Shown: one piece after another, positions 16,153 to 23,491 of the stretch
How the letters are laid out: each line of letters starts with the position of its first letter
Numbering within the stretch: position 1 is the stretch's first letter
DNA from: Halanaerobiales bacterium
GTDB taxonomy: Bacteria; Bacillota; Halanaerobiia; Halanaerobiales; DTU029
Length of the DNA stretch: 48,125 nt
Direction: 5' to 3'
Assembly (NCBI GenBank): GCA_022360715.1
Contig: JAKSCG010000111.1
Span: 1 to 48,125 of the forward strand
The notes under the pieces: model-generated
Databases searched by the model: none
Told to the model about the DNA's origin: nothing
Seen by the model: the letters and a program-made list of their open reading frames with translations, nothing else
Program-made: the position numbers and the translations under genes

Positions 16153-17541
16153 ATGAAAGTGGGTTTTACATATATGTTAACCGGAATGGAAAAGGGTCAA
16201 GAAGCGACTGCTGCGGGAGCGGTCAAAAAGCTAATCATTAAATTATCCTGGCCGGTTGTAGCTGAGCAGTCAATGGCTACCCTGACCAATATTATTGATC
16301 TGATGATGGTGGGTCGCCTGGGTGCGGCAGCTATTGCGGCGGTTGGTCTTTCCATTCAACCCCTTTTACTGGCCCAGGCCCTGGGAGCGGCGGTCAGTAT
16401 TGGAACAACGGCCCTGGTAGCCCGGTTTACCGGAGCAAGGGAAGCGAAAAAGGGTGGGGAGACCTTGCAACAATCGCTACTGGCTTCTTTCCTTTTTTCC
16501 GTTATTATCCTTTCGGTTTATTATCTTTTTGCCGGAGAGCTGATGACCTTTTTAGGGGCAGAACCGGCAGTAGTTTTATTGGGGAGTTCCTATTTGCGTT
16601 TACTGATACCCGGCCTGCTGTTTATGTTTATCAGTTTTATTATTTCGGCTGCTTTAAGAGGGGCGGGTGATACCAGAACACCGATGAAAGTAAATCTGGC
16701 GGTTAACCTGCTCAATGTGTTCGCTAATTATACCCTAATCTTTGGAAATTTTGGTGCTCCGGCGCTGGGACTGGACGGGGCAGCTATTGCGACCAGTCTG
16801 GCCCGCTTTGTCGGGGCATTAACGCTGCTTTTTTATGTTTTCAGCCCGAAATCAATGGTCAGGTTGAGGTGGAAAGGGTTTTTCCGGGCTGATTTGACGA
16901 TGATCAAAAGGATTCTCAAGATTGGGATACCTGCTACCCTGGAACAATTGGTGATGAGAATTGCCCAGATTCTTTTTATCCGGGTCGTAGCCGGTCTGGG
17001 TACGGTTGCCTATGCGGCCCACCAGCTTGCCCTTAATGCCGAATCAATTTCTTATATGCCCGGTTTTGGTATTGCGGTGGCGGCTACCACTCTGGTCGGA
17101 CAGAATCTGGGGGCTAACCGGCCGGAGCAAGCAGAACAGAGTACTTATCAATCCTGGAAACTGGGGATGATGATCATGGGATTGATGGCTTTAGTTTTTT
17201 TACTATTCCCCCGGTTTCTGCTCAGTCTCTATACTGATCAACAGGAGATTATCAAGCTGGGGGCGGTTAATCTAAGGATTATTGCCTTTGCCCAGTTGCA
17301 AATGGCGACACAATTTATTTTTGCCGGTGCCCTGCGGGGGGCAGGAGATACCCGCTCGGTCTTCTATAGTACGGCCTTATCCAGTTGGCTCGGTAGACTG
17401 GGGATGGCTTATCTGTTTGTCTATTTCTTGGAATGGGGATTGGCCGGGGCCTGGCTGGCTATGGTTATTGATTGGACCATCCGTGGCAGTTTTGTTTTCT
17501 TCAGGTTTAAACAGGGGGGCTGGAAAAAACTAAAAATCTAG
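16153..17541 (+). CDS. MATE family efflux transporter
   Basis: A 462-residue, twelve-helix MATE exporter (NorM/DinF superfamily). The two halves are internally homologous: LRGAGDTRTPM in the first and LRGAGDTRSVF in the second mark equivalent positions, and LGAAAIAAVGLSIQP is the usual helix-2 segment. MATE proteins expel cationic drugs or metabolites in exchange for Na+ or H+. The start is uncertain: the ATG at 16153 has no clear ribosome site, and ATGs at 16174 and 16186 are alternatives. The next gene starts 14 bases after the stop, so this exporter leads an operon with two nitrilase-like proteins and a second transporter, hinting at a metabolite-handling role. Confidence 0.9.
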   Translation: MKVGFTYMLTGMEKGQEATAAGAVKKLIIKLSWPVVAEQSMATLTNIIDLMMVGRLGAAAIAAVGLSIQPLLLAQALGAAVSIGTTALVARFTGAREAKKGGETLQQSLLASFLFSVIILSVYYLFAGELMTFLGAEPAVVLLGSSYLRLLIPGLLFMFISFIISAALRGAGDTRTPMKVNLAVNLLNVFANYTLIFGNFGAPALGLDGAAIATSLARFVGALTLLFYVFSPKSMVRLRWKGFFRADLTMIKRILKIGIPATLEQLVMRIAQILFIRVVAGLGTVAYAAHQLALNAESISYMPGFGIAVAATTLVGQNLGANRPEQAEQSTYQSWKLGMMIMGLMALVFLLFPRFLLSLYTDQQEIIKLGAVNLRIIAFAQLQMATQFIFAGALRGAGDTRSVFYSTALSSWLGRLGMAYLFVYFLEWGLAGAWLAMVIDWTIRGSFVFFRFKQGGWKKLKI

Positions 17542-17555
17542 ATGGGAGGGCTTTC

Positions 17556-18440
17556 ATGGTAGTTAAAGTGCTGATCATCATACCCGGCCAAGAAAGAAAA
17601 ATGTCAGATTTGACTGAAGATTTAATGGGGGAGCTCCTGGCGGAGACAGGTCACCACGACTTGCTTTTATTTCCTGTGCTTAACCGCTTTAAGGATATCC
17701 GGGCCAAGTCCATGCCGGAAATAGTCGGTTTAGAGAGTCAAATTACCTCTCTTTTTTCCCGTTTGGCCCGGAGCTTTGGACTCTATCTTTCGCCCGGTTA
17801 TATCATTGAAAAAAATGGGTCTGGTTTTTATCGCAGTGCAATCTTATTCGATCCGGCCGGAGATTTGGTTTTAAAGCAGCGGCAGTTATTTTTGACCGGC
17901 CGGGAGCAGCGCAATGGGTTGTTAAAGGGGAGAGAATTGAAAGTGCTTGATACCAGGCTGGGGCAAATAGGCTTTTTAGTTGGCCGGGACTGTTATTATC
18001 CTGAGGTGGCCCGGTTTTTAACCTTGCAGGGAGTCGATATTGTTCTGGCGATTAATGAACAGCAAGCGATGAATTGCTGGCAACAGTTAGCGGGAGTCTG
18101 GTCACAGGTCCAGCAGAATCAGTTTTATGCCCTGGAGACGGCAACAGCCGGTCAGGATCTAATCCACGGTCCCTGCGAAATTTCCCCATATCGGACCGGG
18201 GTCCTTGCTCCCCGGGGTAGCCGGTCCGAGGCCTTAACGCTGAACCCGACCGACTATTTTCAAGTACTGGCCGCTAAGGTTAAAAGATTAGCCGGGTTTA
18301 AGCTGGTTGCCGGGAGACTGGATCAGGAGAGGCTCCGCAAAATCAGGACGGAGTATCCGCTTAAAGATTATTTAAACCCTCGATTATATGAAAAAAGTGG
18401 TTTGAAGACCTTATTACCCAGAAAGAGGGTGGGAAGGTGA
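17556..18440 (+). CDS. Catalytically degenerate nitrilase-superfamily protein
   Basis: This 294-residue protein aligns along its length with the nitrilase-like protein encoded next to it, but all three catalytic positions are changed. The catalytic Glu position (FPE in the partner) is FPV (Val41), the Lys position (KAHL in the partner) is QRQL (Gln108) and the nucleophile Cys position (VCMD in the partner) is VGRD (Gly143). A Cys at 146 is displaced by three residues. Structural signatures remain, such as GRDCYYPEVARFL and AGVWSQVQQNQFYALE. It should be a pseudoenzyme: a binding, scaffold or regulatory partner. The ATG follows GGGAGGG, 14 bases after the MATE gene, and its stop overlaps the next GTG by four bases. 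Confidence 0.75.
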   Translation: MVVKVLIIIPGQERKMSDLTEDLMGELLAETGHHDLLLFPVLNRFKDIRAKSMPEIVGLESQITSLFSRLARSFGLYLSPGYIIEKNGSGFYRSAILFDPAGDLVLKQRQLFLTGREQRNGLLKGRELKVLDTRLGQIGFLVGRDCYYPEVARFLTLQGVDIVLAINEQQAMNCWQQLAGVWSQVQQNQFYALETATAGQDLIHGPCEISPYRTGVLAPRGSRSEALTLNPTDYFQVLAAKVKRLAGFKLVAGRLDQERLRKIRTEYPLKDYLNPRLYEKSGLKTLLPRKRVGR

Positions 18441-19498
18441 GCGGATGGGAGCAATGGAAAAACGGTTTTTTCCAGAAGTATCTGCACTGGAAAACCAGAC
18501 CGGCCAGGTTAAAGCGGCATTTAGAACGAAATACCCCGAAACTGATTACTAATCTTGATAATTTAACCGAGAAAAAAGAGCAGATTACAGTAGTTGCCCT
18601 CCAACTGGAGATGAATTTATACCAGGATATCCTAGCTTTTGTTGATAAAATGGCTTTAATGGTCCATAAATCGACGGAAAAGGGAGCTGATTTAATTGTT
18701 TTTCCGGAAGATAATCTGCTCCAATTGCTGGGATTGTTACCGGGAATTACGGGTGAACAACAAGGTCAGGCGGTCGATCACTTCCTGTCTCGGACGGGAG
18801 AAGATCTTTCAATTACCGATATCCTCGGCTTTATCGGTCCAATTATCAGTAAAGCCAGCCTGTTTATTTTTGCTGAGCTGGCGAAAAGATTTCAAGTCTA
18901 TCTGATGGCCGGTAGTGGGATGTTACCGGGGGCAGACGGGAAAATTTATAATATAGCTTATCTGTTTGGGCCGGACGGGGAATTGCTGGGTCAGCAGAAA
19001 AAAGCCCATTTATTGCCGCTGGAAAGGGGCTGGGGGTTGGCGAGTGGAGATGAGTTGCTGGTTGTTTCAACCGGGATTGGTAGGTTGGCCTTTCCGGTCT
19101 GTATGGATGCAACCTATTTTGAGACTTTTCGAATCCTGGCCAATCAGGGAGCAGAGATTGTGATGATCCCGATTGCTAACCCGGATGCGGAGTATAACTA
19201 CTGGACAGCCCTGCGCGGCATCTGGAGTCGGGTTCAGGAGAGCCGGGTTTTTGGGATAAAGAGTGCAATGGTCGGGGAATTATTCGGGTTTAAATTCACC
19301 GGACAGGCTGGCATCTATGCCCCTTTTCAACTTACTGCCGGAAGTACCGGTATTATCACCGAAGCCGCCACTTTTGACCGAGAGGAGCTGGTAGTTGCCG
19401 AGCTGAATTTAAAGGAATTAAGGGAACTAAGGGTTGACGATGACTGTAATTTAGTGATCTGGGAGGAATTGTTTCCCCGGATTTATCGGGAAAAATAA
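18437..19498 (+). CDS. Nitrilase-superfamily (carbon-nitrogen) hydrolase
   Basis: A 353-residue protein with the full catalytic triad of the superfamily: Glu91 in LIVFPEDNLL, Lys189 in KKAHLLP and Cys222 in FPVCMDATYFE. An N-terminal extension of about 48 residues (basic, Trp-rich) precedes the core. The family hydrolyses or transfers amides and nitriles. The specific substrate is not readable; the weak similarity to named amidases leaves it open. Start is GTG within GTGA, sharing four bases with the stop of the degenerate paralogue, so the two are made in step and probably assemble together. The downstream neighbour is a GPH transporter, consistent with uptake of a sugar- or amide-like compound. 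Confidence 0.8.
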   Translation: MSGWEQWKNGFFQKYLHWKTRPARLKRHLERNTPKLITNLDNLTEKKEQITVVALQLEMNLYQDILAFVDKMALMVHKSTEKGADLIVFPEDNLLQLLGLLPGITGEQQGQAVDHFLSRTGEDLSITDILGFIGPIISKASLFIFAELAKRFQVYLMAGSGMLPGADGKIYNIAYLFGPDGELLGQQKKAHLLPLERGWGLASGDELLVVSTGIGRLAFPVCMDATYFETFRILANQGAEIVMIPIANPDAEYNYWTALRGIWSRVQESRVFGIKSAMVGELFGFKFTGQAGIYAPFQLTAGSTGIITEAATFDREELVVAELNLKELRELRVDDDCNLVIWEELFPRIYREK

Positions 19499-19516
19499 AT
19501 TAAAGGGGTGGAGCAA

Positions 19517-20827
19517 ATGAAAACGAGGGGACATTTACTGTATTCTTCCGCCTATTTGGCGATAGCACTGACAACTCAGACATTAGTTACCTGGTATGCT
19601 TATTACTATGCACCACCCGACCGGGTGGGTTTTATCAATATTGCCCTGGTCGGTTATGCTTTATTATTGGGCCGGATCGTTGATGCGGTGGCTGATCCGT
19701 TGGTGGCATTCTGGAGTGATCATACTAGCAGTAAAAAGGGGCGCCGGATTCCTTTTATTAAATATGGGGCTTTACCCCTGGTCTTAACTTTTATCCTGGT
19801 CTGGTTCCCTCCGTTGGCTGAAACCAGTATCTATAATTTTATCTATCTGACCCTGATCATGAGTGGCTTTTTCTTCTTTTTTACGGTAGTAGTTGCTCCA
19901 TATTTAGCCCTTTTACCGGAACTGACCCCGGACCCGAATGAACGGGTAACGATCTCTACCTATCAATCGATTTTTAATATTTTTGGACTGCTTTTGGCAT
20001 CGATCGGGGCCGGCTTTTTGATCAATGGTTTTGGTTATCGGGTGATGGGGATAACCCTCGGGGTGATCGCCTTAGTCTTTTTTTATCTGCCGGTACTGGC
20101 AGTAAAAGAGGAAAAACAGCTTAAAGCGAAAGACGATGTAAGGTTTCGTGATAATATCACCCAGTTGCTGCAAAATAAAAACTATGTAAATTACCAGCTG
20201 GCCAATTTACTAATTTGGTTTGGGATTAATATGCTGACGATCAGTGTACCCTATATCGGCAGTGTTTTATTGGGGGTCGGGGAAGAGGGTTCCGGACTGT
20301 TGCTGGGGGGGACCTTTATTGTAGCAATTTTTGCTTCACCATTAATTTTGAAACTGACCCATCGGTGCGGGAAAAAAATAGTCTTTAGTCGGGTGATTTT
20401 ACTTTTGACTGTTAATCTGGGACTAATTTTCCTGATCGGTCGCCCCTGGCTGTTTTTTCAGCAGCTCTGGTATGGTTATGTAGTGATCGCGCTGGCCGGA
20501 ATTCCGATTAGTGCGATCTTTATTCTGCCCAATGCGATCATTGCTGACCTGACTGATCATGATTACTACCGAACCGGACAAAAGAGAGAAGCCATGTTTT
20601 TCGGAATCCAGGGTTTGATCAGTAAGATGACAATCGGGATTTCATCCTGGGTTACCCTGGCGGTGTTTTTTAATTATTTTGGCTATAGTTCGGAAAATCC
20701 TACCGGTATTTATTTGACGATCCCCCTGGCTATTGTTTTAAATCTGTTTAGTTATTTTATTTTTACCAGGGGATATAATATGGATGAAGAGATGGTCAGG
20801 TCATTCCGGACTTATCATTTAAAATAG
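19517..20827 (+). CDS. GPH/MFS_2 family sugar-type symporter
   Basis: A 436-residue, twelve-helix transporter of the glycoside-pentoside-hexuronide group (MelB-like). The first-half loop GRIVDAVADPLVAFWSD followed by GRRIPFI is diagnostic, with the cation-site Asp residues kept. Members import sugars or glycosides with Na+ or H+. I chose the ATG at 19517, behind AAAGGGGTGGAG; a GTG three codons earlier lies within that ribosome site. No sugar enzymes flank it. Its companions are two nitrilase-type proteins and a MATE exporter, so the substrate may be an amide-bearing or glycosidic compound; this is inference from operon context. Confidence 0.85.
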   Translation: MKTRGHLLYSSAYLAIALTTQTLVTWYAYYYAPPDRVGFINIALVGYALLLGRIVDAVADPLVAFWSDHTSSKKGRRIPFIKYGALPLVLTFILVWFPPLAETSIYNFIYLTLIMSGFFFFFTVVVAPYLALLPELTPDPNERVTISTYQSIFNIFGLLLASIGAGFLINGFGYRVMGITLGVIALVFFYLPVLAVKEEKQLKAKDDVRFRDNITQLLQNKNYVNYQLANLLIWFGINMLTISVPYIGSVLLGVGEEGSGLLLGGTFIVAIFASPLILKLTHRCGKKIVFSRVILLLTVNLGLIFLIGRPWLFFQQLWYGYVVIALAGIPISAIFILPNAIIADLTDHDYYRTGQKREAMFFGIQGLISKMTIGISSWVTLAVFFNYFGYSSENPTGIYLTIPLAIVLNLFSYFIFTRGYNMDEEMVRSFRTYHLK

Positions 20828-20844
20828 GGATGAGGTGGATGGAA

Positions 20845-21591
20845 ATGATGAAAAGATTACTTTTTGTTGTGTTAATTTTAATTCTGATCGGGCTGGCCGG
20901 ATATACCCTGGCCATGATTGACTTTGAGCCGAAGAGCGCCGAAGAAGTAAACCGAATTACCGTAAGCTACCGGGCGGAAGGGGAATTTGATCCTGACCTG
21001 GCGATTATTGTTCTGGGGGTAGAGACTTCTGGTCAGGAGTTAGAGCTTGCCTACCGGGATAACAATAATAAAATGAATACGGTGGTTAATGCCTTGCAGG
21101 GAATCGAAGGGCTAAGTGTTAAAACTTTCAACTTCCAGGTGATACCGTTTAACCGCCGGGAAGGTCAGCAGGATTTAACCGAATATCGGGTATTAAATCA
21201 ACTGGAGGTAAGAACTGAACAGCTGGAAGAGCTGAGTCTGATTATGCAGCAGGCGATTAATTCCGGGGCCAATCAGGTTTTATCGATCAAATATCAGCTC
21301 AAAGACTTAACAGAAGCAAAGGCAACGGTAATTAGTCAGGCCCTGGACGGTATCGAGAGTAAGATCGCTTTCATTGCTAATAAATTGGACAGTCAAGATT
21401 ATCAATTTATTGCGATCGATATTAATGATCAGGAGCAAGATCGCCATCTTTATAATTTTAGCCAGAGTTATGGCCGGAGTGGGGTTATGTTGGAAGCGGG
21501 AACACTTCCCCCGCTTGCCGCCCCCAAAATAAAAGTAGTGGTTAATATCAACGCCACCTATGCTGTAAGTGTTTCCGACGAGGAGGGTTAA
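20845..21591 (+). CDS. SIMPL domain (DUF541) protein
   Basis: A 248-residue protein with one N-terminal membrane segment (about residues 3-22: LLFVVLILILIGLAGYTLA) that may be an anchor or an uncleaved signal, then a SIMPL/DUF541 domain. Family hallmarks are the early ISVSYRAEGEF-like strand (here ITVSYRAEGEF), LELAYRDNNNKMNTVVNAL, IPFNRREGQQDLTEYRVLNQL and the ATVISQALD helix. SIMPL proteins form oligomeric rings in the envelope and have been linked to stress responses, with no enzymatic role known. I prefer the ATG at 20845 with GAGGTGG six bases upstream. It is the last gene of the operon, followed by a strong terminator. Confidence 0.8.
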   Translation: MMKRLLFVVLILILIGLAGYTLAMIDFEPKSAEEVNRITVSYRAEGEFDPDLAIIVLGVETSGQELELAYRDNNNKMNTVVNALQGIEGLSVKTFNFQVIPFNRREGQQDLTEYRVLNQLEVRTEQLEELSLIMQQAINSGANQVLSIKYQLKDLTEAKATVISQALDGIESKIAFIANKLDSQDYQFIAIDINDQEQDRHLYNFSQSYGRSGVMLEAGTLPPLAAPKIKVVVNINATYAVSVSDEEG

Positions 21592-21632
21592 TCTCCTTTA
21601 GTTCAACCTTTATTTAACTGGTTTAATTTAGC

Positions 21633-21662
21633 AACCACAGAGTATGGGCTGTGGTTTTTTCT
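21633..21662 (+). terminator. Rho-independent terminator of the nitrilase operon
   Basis: AACCACAG / CTGTGGTT is a perfect eight-base stem around an eight-base loop, followed by a T-rich tail. It separates the accessory operon from dprA. Confidence 0.85.
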
Positions 21663-21763
21663 TTAAGAATAAATTTCCAAAAGCAGCAGGAATATTAATA
21701 GCTAATGTATAATTTATTAAAGGTCAGGTATTTAAAATGGTCAATTTGTTAGGGGGGAGTAGA

Positions 21764-22876
21764 GTGGAAGCAAGGGAATACTGGCTGGCCTTAACATTAA
21801 TTAAGGGGCTGGGGTCGATCCGGCTGAGTAAACTGCTCCAACATTTTGGGGAACCTTCGCTGATCTGGTCGGCTGAGCAACGATTACTGGCAACTGTTAG
21901 CGGAATAGGGGCTTCGCTGGCCAGCAGTATTGTTAAGCAGAGGGAGCAGGTCAATATTGTCCGGTTGCAGGAGAGATTATGTCAGGAGGGAATCGAGTAT
22001 TTTACGATAACGGATCGGCAATATCCGGAAATTCTGAAGAATATGTACGACCCTCCCCCTGTATTATTTTATAAAGGGAAGATTAATTTTGCAAGCCCGG
22101 CAATTGCTATTGTCGGTTCGAGGAGATCAACCGGATATGGCTGTAGTATTGCGGGAAGATTGGCTTATGAACTGGCCGAAAGGGGGGTTGCCGTTGTCAG
22201 CGGACTGGCCCGGGGAATCGATACTTGTGGCCATCTCGGGGCTTTAAAGGCCAAGGGTGATACTATTGCTGTTCTTGGTTCCGGACTTGACCAAATTTAT
22301 CCGGTCGAGAACCGCAAGCTGTTTCAAGAGATTGTTGCTAAAGGCTTGGTATTAAGTGAATATCCACCGGGAACCGAACCGCTCCCGGGGAATTTTCCCC
22401 AGCGGAACCGGATTATAAGTGGTCTCAGCCGTGGGGTGGTAGTTGTAGAGGCTTCCCGGCAGAGTGGTTCGCTGATTACCGCAGACCTTGCTCTGGAACA
22501 GGGTAGAGAGATATTTGCTGTCCCGGGGAATATCAATCGACCGCAAAGTCAAGGGTGTAATAATCTGATTAAAAAAGGGGCGAAGATGGTGACGGCAGTC
22601 GACGATATTCTGGAAGAACTGTTTTTAGATGTGGACTTTGCTCAGCCGGCCGCAAGAGTTTCTTACCCGCAGATGTCTGAGCGGGAAGAGGTAATTATTC
22701 AGTTGTTACAGCAAGAAGGAGAAATGAATGTTGATCAGATAATTCAAAGGTCCCATTTTACAGTAGCCCAGGTAAATTCGATCCTGTTAAAATTGGAGTT
22801 AAAGGGTTTAGTCAAAAGGGAAGCCGGAAAAAAATATTTATTTTTGGGTTTACAAAACCTGTTAAAACCTCTATAA
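21764..22876 (+). CDS. dprA: DNA-processing protein DprA
   Basis: DprA (Smf) binds incoming single-stranded DNA during natural transformation and loads RecA. The 370-residue product has an N-terminal helical SAM-like part (about 1-75), the Rossmann-type DprA core with AIVGSRRSTGYG, GLARGIDTCGHLGAL, GSGLDQIYPVEN and NFPQRNRIISGLS, and a C-terminal winged-helix domain (about 310-365). The GTG at 21764 is chosen because AGGGGGGAG precedes it and VEAREYWLALTLIKGLG is the usual start; an ATG nine codons upstream lacks a site. It leads dprA-smg-topA. In many Firmicutes comM is the direct upstream neighbour; here about 17 kb intervenes. Confidence 0.95.
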   Translation: MEAREYWLALTLIKGLGSIRLSKLLQHFGEPSLIWSAEQRLLATVSGIGASLASSIVKQREQVNIVRLQERLCQEGIEYFTITDRQYPEILKNMYDPPPVLFYKGKINFASPAIAIVGSRRSTGYGCSIAGRLAYELAERGVAVVSGLARGIDTCGHLGALKAKGDTIAVLGSGLDQIYPVENRKLFQEIVAKGLVLSEYPPGTEPLPGNFPQRNRIISGLSRGVVVVEASRQSGSLITADLALEQGREIFAVPGNINRPQSQGCNNLIKKGAKMVTAVDDILEELFLDVDFAQPAARVSYPQMSEREEVIIQLLQQEGEMNVDQIIQRSHFTVAQVNSILLKLELKGLVKREAGKKYLFLGLQNLLKPL

Positions 22877-22900
22877 TGATATAGTTAGTTAAGACACTAT

Positions 22901-22916
22901 TTAAGAGAATTCTTAA
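22901..22916. promoter_or_regulatory. Inverted repeat upstream of smg-topA
   Basis: TTAAGA-GAAT-TCTTAA lies in the 96-base gap after dprA, with a TATAAT at 22932-22937 shortly downstream but no good -35. It could mark an internal promoter or operator. Confidence 0.25.
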
Positions 22917-22972
22917 TAAAATGTCGATTTTTATAATTAGCAAATAGATCATATAAAAGGGGAGGACTTCCG

Positions 22973-23470
22973 GTGATCAATGATCAAGTCATTCAAATTA
23001 TCGGACTGCTTATTCAAAAAATGCTAAAAAATCATGAAATAACCCTGGGGGAAGAGGAGATAATCCAGGAATTGCTGGAAATGGGTTATGATATTCAAGC
23101 AATTGATGAGGCTTTTGAATTAATTTATAATAGCACGGATATAATAGAGGCAGAAAATATAAACGGAGCCGGATTTGAGCGGGTTAGTAGTTATAACCGG
23201 GTCTTTACCCTGGCCGAACGGTTATATCTACCTTTGAATATACAGGGTTTATTCCGGAAATTGATCCAGTTGAATTTACTGACACCCCGGGAATACGAAG
23301 AAATAATTATCCGCACTATTCAGGATAGTCTGATTGGCCTAAGTTCTTCCCGGCATTTATGGAGTATCATCAAGGAAGTAATTGAGGATCAACAGAAATT
23401 GGATATGATATCATTAAAGATTAACGAGTTTAAGAACTTAATCCCATCTGATTTTAAGTATATTAATTAA
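22973..23470 (+). CDS. smg: DUF494/Smg family protein
   Basis: A 165-residue helical, acidic protein matching the general pattern of the Smg/DUF494 family: an N-terminal LLIQKMLKN segment, EEEIIQELLEMGYDIQAIDEAFELI, then FTLAERLYLPLNIQGLF and a second helical region with LLTPREYEEIIIRTI. Placement between dprA (smf) and topA supports this, since smg neighbours smf and a topA-like gene in Gammaproteobacteria. The function is unknown. It starts at GTG after AAAGGGGAGGA, and topA follows 21 bases after its stop. Confidence is limited because the family is poorly conserved in sequence. Confidence 0.65.
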   Translation: MINDQVIQIIGLLIQKMLKNHEITLGEEEIIQELLEMGYDIQAIDEAFELIYNSTDIIEAENINGAGFERVSSYNRVFTLAERLYLPLNIQGLFRKLIQLNLLTPREYEEIIIRTIQDSLIGLSSSRHLWSIIKEVIEDQQKLDMISLKINEFKNLIPSDFKYIN

Positions 23471-23491
23471 ATAAAGGTTGGAGGTGGCAGT

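Noticed and set aside
17556..18440. Degenerate nitrilase gene as a decaying pseudogene
   Set aside because: The frame is intact, with a good ribosome site and coupled overlap with the next gene; only active-site positions appear selectively changed.
17556..19498. Nitrilase pair as an assembly or recent duplication artefact
   Set aside because: The two proteins differ at most positions and in length (294 versus 353 residues), so they are old paralogues.
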